Positions 6,763 to 8,857 of a stretch of 8,857 nucleotides of DNA are shown in pieces. The notes under the pieces were generated by a model. The model searched no databases and was not told the origin of the DNA. It saw only the letters and a list, made by a program, of their open reading frames with translations. Position 1 is the stretch's first letter; each line of letters opens with the position of its first letter. The translations under genes were made by a program, and so were the position numbers. This DNA comes from Armatimonadota bacterium (GTDB lineage: Bacteria > Armatimonadota > Zipacnadia > Zipacnadales > FEN-943), in the NCBI GenBank assembly GCA_029777735.1, contig JAKORR010000906.1, positions 1 through 8,857 of the forward strand, in the 5' to 3' direction.

Positions 6763-7875
6763 GTGTCTGTCTTTCGGTTCCGAAAATTCGTGCGTTCAGC
6801 CGGTTGGGGCATGTTAACGCGGCCCGACGTAGTGTTCAACCGGCTGCTCAACAATTACGAGATGACACGTAGGGCTGTGCGAATGCTCAGTCAGCCCTCG
6901 AAAATCGAGGTTGAGATCACCAACCGCTGCAACCTGGCCTGTGTCCATTGCCTTCGCTCGAAGCGCGGCTTCAAGGCACAGTTGGGCGACCTCTCTCCAG
7001 AGGACTTTGACGCTATCTTGCGTCAGTTCCCATGCACCCTGACTCTCACAATGGCAGGCTTCGGTGAGGGACTGATGCATCCGCACTTTCTCGAGATGGT
7101 GCGGGTTGCTCGAAGCCGATTGCCCAACGCCAACATCTTGAGCTATACAAACGGCCTGTTGGTCGGTGATATAGTGAGCGCCGAAGACCTAGTTCGCTCC
7201 GGGCTTGGCCAGCTTCACTTCTCACTTGACGCCGCACGACCAGAGACCTACGCCATAGTGCGCGGCAACCCTTACTTTCCACGTATACTCGAGAACATTC
7301 GAGCGGTGATAGAAGCCAGGCAGCGCCTTGGCTCGCCCAGGCCCTTCGTGGGCGTCAACTTCACGATGATGAACGAGAACTTCCACGAGGCCGCGGAGTA
7401 CGTGCGGCTGGGGGTGGACCTCGGCGTGGACTACATCGCCCGTCCGGCGCTGATTCTTACCCATTGGGGCTACTCCGACGGCGCCCGCCGGATCCCCCGT
7501 CAGGAACTTGTCGAGGCGCTCACGCAGGCCCGGCAGGCGGCTGTCGAGACTAGTGCGCCTATGCCCTTGGGCGACTACATGACCGACCCCGCCGAGTATT
7601 TTGCCCACTACGAGGAGCGCCGCTCGCAGGCCTATCGTCGCTGTATCTTCCTATGGAACTATATCCAGATCGACCCCTTCGGCAACCTCAAACTCTGCTG
7701 TCTTCACCCGGTGGCGGCGACCCATGTCTGGGGCAACGTGCTGGACACTCCCTTCCGCCGACTCTGGAACAGTGAGGCGCTCCAGGCCGCGAGACAAGCT
7801 GTGCGTGAGGGCAGGGTCCCGCTCGCGCCCTGTGCCCAGACCTGCGTGCGGCCTGATCCTGAGCTAGCCGACTGA
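6763..7875 (+). CDS. Radical SAM/SPASM domain protein, substrate unknown
   Basis: A 370-residue protein from the GTG start. After a basic, aromatic N-terminal stretch of about 45 residues comes the radical SAM barrel: EVEITNRCNLACVHC with the CX3CX2C cluster ligands at C56, C60 and C63, a TMAGFGEGLMHP segment (about 97-108, the GGEP-like SAM-binding region) and HFSLDAARPETY (152-163). The C-terminal SPASM-type region has RRCIFLW (C294), IDPFGNLKLCC (C312, C313), GNVLDTPFRRLW and CAQTC (C357, C361), which could hold one extra iron-sulfur cluster. The family cleaves S-adenosylmethionine to a 5'-deoxyadenosyl radical. SPASM members include peptide-maturing enzymes, sulfatase-maturing enzymes and small-molecule modifiers. 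No precursor peptide or other substrate gene is visible nearby. It is transcribed divergently from the nuclease-ATPase pair and lies 113 bases before ruvC. Family assignment is firm; function is not. Confidence 0.9.
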   Translation: MSVFRFRKFVRSAGWGMLTRPDVVFNRLLNNYEMTRRAVRMLSQPSKIEVEITNRCNLACVHCLRSKRGFKAQLGDLSPEDFDAILRQFPCTLTLTMAGFGEGLMHPHFLEMVRVARSRLPNANILSYTNGLLVGDIVSAEDLVRSGLGQLHFSLDAARPETYAIVRGNPYFPRILENIRAVIEARQRLGSPRPFVGVNFTMMNENFHEAAEYVRLGVDLGVDYIARPALILTHWGYSDGARRIPRQELVEALTQARQAAVETSAPMPLGDYMTDPAEYFAHYEERRSQAYRRCIFLWNYIQIDPFGNLKLCCLHPVAATHVWGNVLDTPFRRLWNSEALQAARQAVREGRVPLAPCAQTCVRPDPELAD

Positions 7876-7973
7876 AGAAGACGGTTGTGAGGCTGAGTCA
7901 GTGTGGCAGCGATCTTGCGAGTGGTGCCGTAGGAGTGTGGTTGACCGCTTCGGCCCAGTGTGAGGCTTTGCGC

Positions 7974-7979
7974 TATAAT
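7974..7979 (+). promoter_or_regulatory. Consensus -10 box immediately upstream of ruvC
   Basis: A perfect TATAAT ends 9 bases before the ruvC ATG (7989). Transcription 6-8 bases downstream of it would begin at about 7985-7987, leaving a leader of only 2-4 bases. No good -35 hexamer is found 16-18 bases upstream; a TTGACC at 7941-7946 is 27 bases away, too far. A -10 box this close to the start codon is typical of leaderless genes in Deinococcus-Thermus and some other phyla. The leaderless reading is inferred. Confidence 0.55.
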
Positions 7980-7988
7980 AAGGCCGCC

Positions 7989-8552
7989 ATGCGGATAATC
8001 GGCATCGACCCTGGCCTGCAGGTGACCGGCTATGGAGTCATCGACTACGAGCGCGGCCGGCACGCACTGGTAGAAGGCGGTATCATCGAAACCGACCCCA
8101 AGGCTGGTCTTCCCGCCCGTCTCGCTGCACTCTACCGCGGCCTCGACACGGTGGTGCGACAAACACAGCCCGACGTGGCGGTGGTCGAGCAGCTATACTC
8201 GAAGTACAGCCACCCACAAACGGCACTTCTCATGGCTCACGCCCGGGGCGCTACACTGCTGGCTCTCTCCCATAGGAGCGTGGAGATGGTCAGCTACACG
8301 GCCTCCATGGTCAAACGTGCCCTTGTCGGTCACGGTCGGGCGAGCAAGAGGCAAGTGGCAGGCATGGTCGCTCAGATGCTCGGCGTGTCCCTAGACGACA
8401 TCAGCGATCATGTTTCCGATGCCTTGGCGCTGGCCCTGTGCCATTCCACGCCCTGGGCACTGGCCCAAGGGCCCGGCAGCGGCCGCTTTGTAGCCCTAGA
8501 CGGGCAGCTCTGTGCTCCCCACCTCCCCTTCCGCCGACGCAGGCGACTATAA
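7989..8552 (+). CDS. ruvC: Holliday junction resolvase RuvC (crossover junction endodeoxyribonuclease)
   Basis: A 187-residue RuvC, the dimeric endonuclease that cuts four-way junctions symmetrically after RuvAB branch migration. The N-terminus MRIIGIDPGLQVTGYGVIDY carries catalytic D7; VVEQLYSKYSHPQTA carries E67; the C-terminal SDHVSDALALALCH carries H141 and D144. This D-E-H-D set resembles Thermus thermophilus RuvC rather than the D-E-D-D set of E. coli. The basic motif SMVKRALVGHGRASKRQV (106-123) is the DNA-binding region. The ATG at 7989 is chosen because homology begins there; an in-frame GTG at 7887 would add 34 unrelated residues and has no ribosome site. Only a weak AAGG precedes the ATG. 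The protein is slightly longer than usual (about 160-175) and ends in an Arg-rich tail (PFRRRRRL). ruvA follows after 49 bases. Confidence 0.96.
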   Translation: MRIIGIDPGLQVTGYGVIDYERGRHALVEGGIIETDPKAGLPARLAALYRGLDTVVRQTQPDVAVVEQLYSKYSHPQTALLMAHARGATLLALSHRSVEMVSYTASMVKRALVGHGRASKRQVAGMVAQMLGVSLDDISDHVSDALALALCHSTPWALAQGPGSGRFVALDGQLCAPHLPFRRRRRL

Positions 8553-8585
8553 CCTCCGGCGGACGGGGCTCAAGGCGCTGCTAAT

Positions 8586-8592
8586 GAGGTGA
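8586..8592 (+). promoter_or_regulatory. Ribosome-binding site of ruvA
   Basis: GAGGTGA matches the anti-Shine-Dalgarno at 7 consecutive bases and lies 9 bases before the ruvA ATG (8602). It contrasts with ruvC, which has only a poor site. Confidence 0.75.
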
Positions 8593-8601
8593 CCTTGTCA
8601 A

Positions 8602-8857
8602 ATGATATCGAGGCTTCGTGGTACATTGAGAAGGGTCCGCGACGATCACTGCGAGTTAGACGTCGGTGGCGTCTGCTACCAGGTGCTCCTGCCCCTAGCT
8701 GTGGCCGAACACCTCTCGGAACGTCCCTTCGGCAGCGAGGTGGAGCTACACACCTACCACTACCTACAGCTCGATCCGCAGAAGGCGGTGCCAGTGATCC
8801 TGGGCTTCGAGGACGAGTACCAGCGCGGTTTCTTCGAGCTGCTCCTGCAGGTACCCA
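8602..8857 (+). CDS. ruvA: Holliday junction branch migration protein RuvA (partial, N-terminal 85 residues)
   Basis: The first 85 codons of RuvA, the tetrameric protein that binds four-way DNA junctions and loads the RuvB motor; the frame runs off the window end. The translation opens MISRLRGTLRRV, the standard RuvA N-terminal OB-fold strand. It continues with ELDVGGVCYQVLLP (18-31), LHTYHYLQLDP (49-59) and ILGFEDEYQRGFFELLLQV (66-84), where the FFELLLxV segment leads into the first helix-hairpin-helix of domain II in relatives of about 190-205 residues. It is 49 bases downstream of ruvC on the same strand, so it is probably co-transcribed, with ruvB expected beyond the edge. No internal defects are seen. 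Confidence 0.95.
   Translation, partial: MISRLRGTLRRVRDDHCELDVGGVCYQVLLPLAVAEHLSERPFGSEVELHTYHYLQLDPQKAVPVILGFEDEYQRGFFELLLQVP

Noticed and set aside
7887..7988. A 34-codon N-terminal extension of ruvC from GTG 7887
   Set aside because: RuvC homology begins exactly at ATG 7989, the extension has no ribosome site and it would cover the TATAAT box.
7876..7988. A possible short precursor peptide for the radical SAM enzyme
   Set aside because: The only open frame is the in-frame upstream extension of ruvC, with no ribosome site or leader-core pattern.
8531..8562. Inverted repeat CCGCCG / CGGCGG around the ruvC stop
   Set aside because: Only 6 bp with a 20-base loop, no T-run, and located between two genes expected to be co-transcribed; probably chance in GC-rich DNA.
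1..8857. CRISPR arrays, tRNA or rRNA genes, insertion sequences, attachment sites
   Set aside because: I saw no regularly spaced repeats, cloverleaf-like sequence, transposase motifs or long terminal inverted repeats by eye.

Overview
The window is a GC-rich bacterial chromosomal segment with seven recognisable genes plus one partial gene at each edge counted among them: five on the minus strand (positions 1-6656) and three on the plus strand (6763-8857). Coding density is high. Start codons are mostly ATG, with one GTG, and several Shine-Dalgarno sites are near-perfect. I see no mobile element, tRNA, rRNA or CRISPR array. The mix of a Gfo/Idh/MocA oxidoreductase, an AP-endonuclease-2-fold sugar isomerase, a YhaO/YhaN-type nuclease-ATPase pair and a RuvC with a Thermus-like active site suggests a Gram-positive-like or deep-branching lineage (Armatimonadota, Chloroflexota or relatives). 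This is a low-confidence guess from gene content only.

Minus strand, in order of transcription: a metallophosphoesterase of the SbcD/Mre11/YhaO type (5484-6656) overlaps by 4 bases (ATGA) an SbcC/Rad50-like ATPase of the YhaN type (3043-5487). The ATPase has two transmembrane helices in the middle of its coiled coil, where Rad50 and SbcC carry the zinc hook, so the pair probably works as a membrane-tethered DNA-end-processing complex. After 98 bases comes a Gfo/Idh/MocA NAD(P)-dependent oxidoreductase (1760-2944). After 288 bases follows a metal-dependent sugar isomerase/epimerase-fold enzyme (488-1471). These two look like partners in carbohydrate or polyol catabolism. Each is followed by a GC-rich hairpin lacking a U-tract. 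Last is the 5' part of a branched-chain amino acid aminotransferase gene (ilvE, 1-366).

Plus strand: a divergent promoter region (6657-6762) carries a good sigma70-type promoter for a radical SAM/SPASM protein (6763-7875) of unknown substrate. Next, ruvC (7989-8552) has a perfect TATAAT ending 9 bases before its ATG, which implies a leaderless or nearly leaderless transcript. The start of ruvA (8602 to the window end) follows after 49 bases, the usual ruvC-ruvA order of the Holliday-junction resolution operon.

Overall, the right half is a DNA recombination/repair neighbourhood (YhaO/YhaN facing RuvC/RuvA across a radical SAM gene) and the left half is metabolic. Most of it matches known families. 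The least ordinary points are the membrane-anchored Rad50-like ATPase, the orphan radical SAM/SPASM gene, the nearly leaderless ruvC promoter and the long perfect-armed hairpin between the isomerase gene and ilvE.
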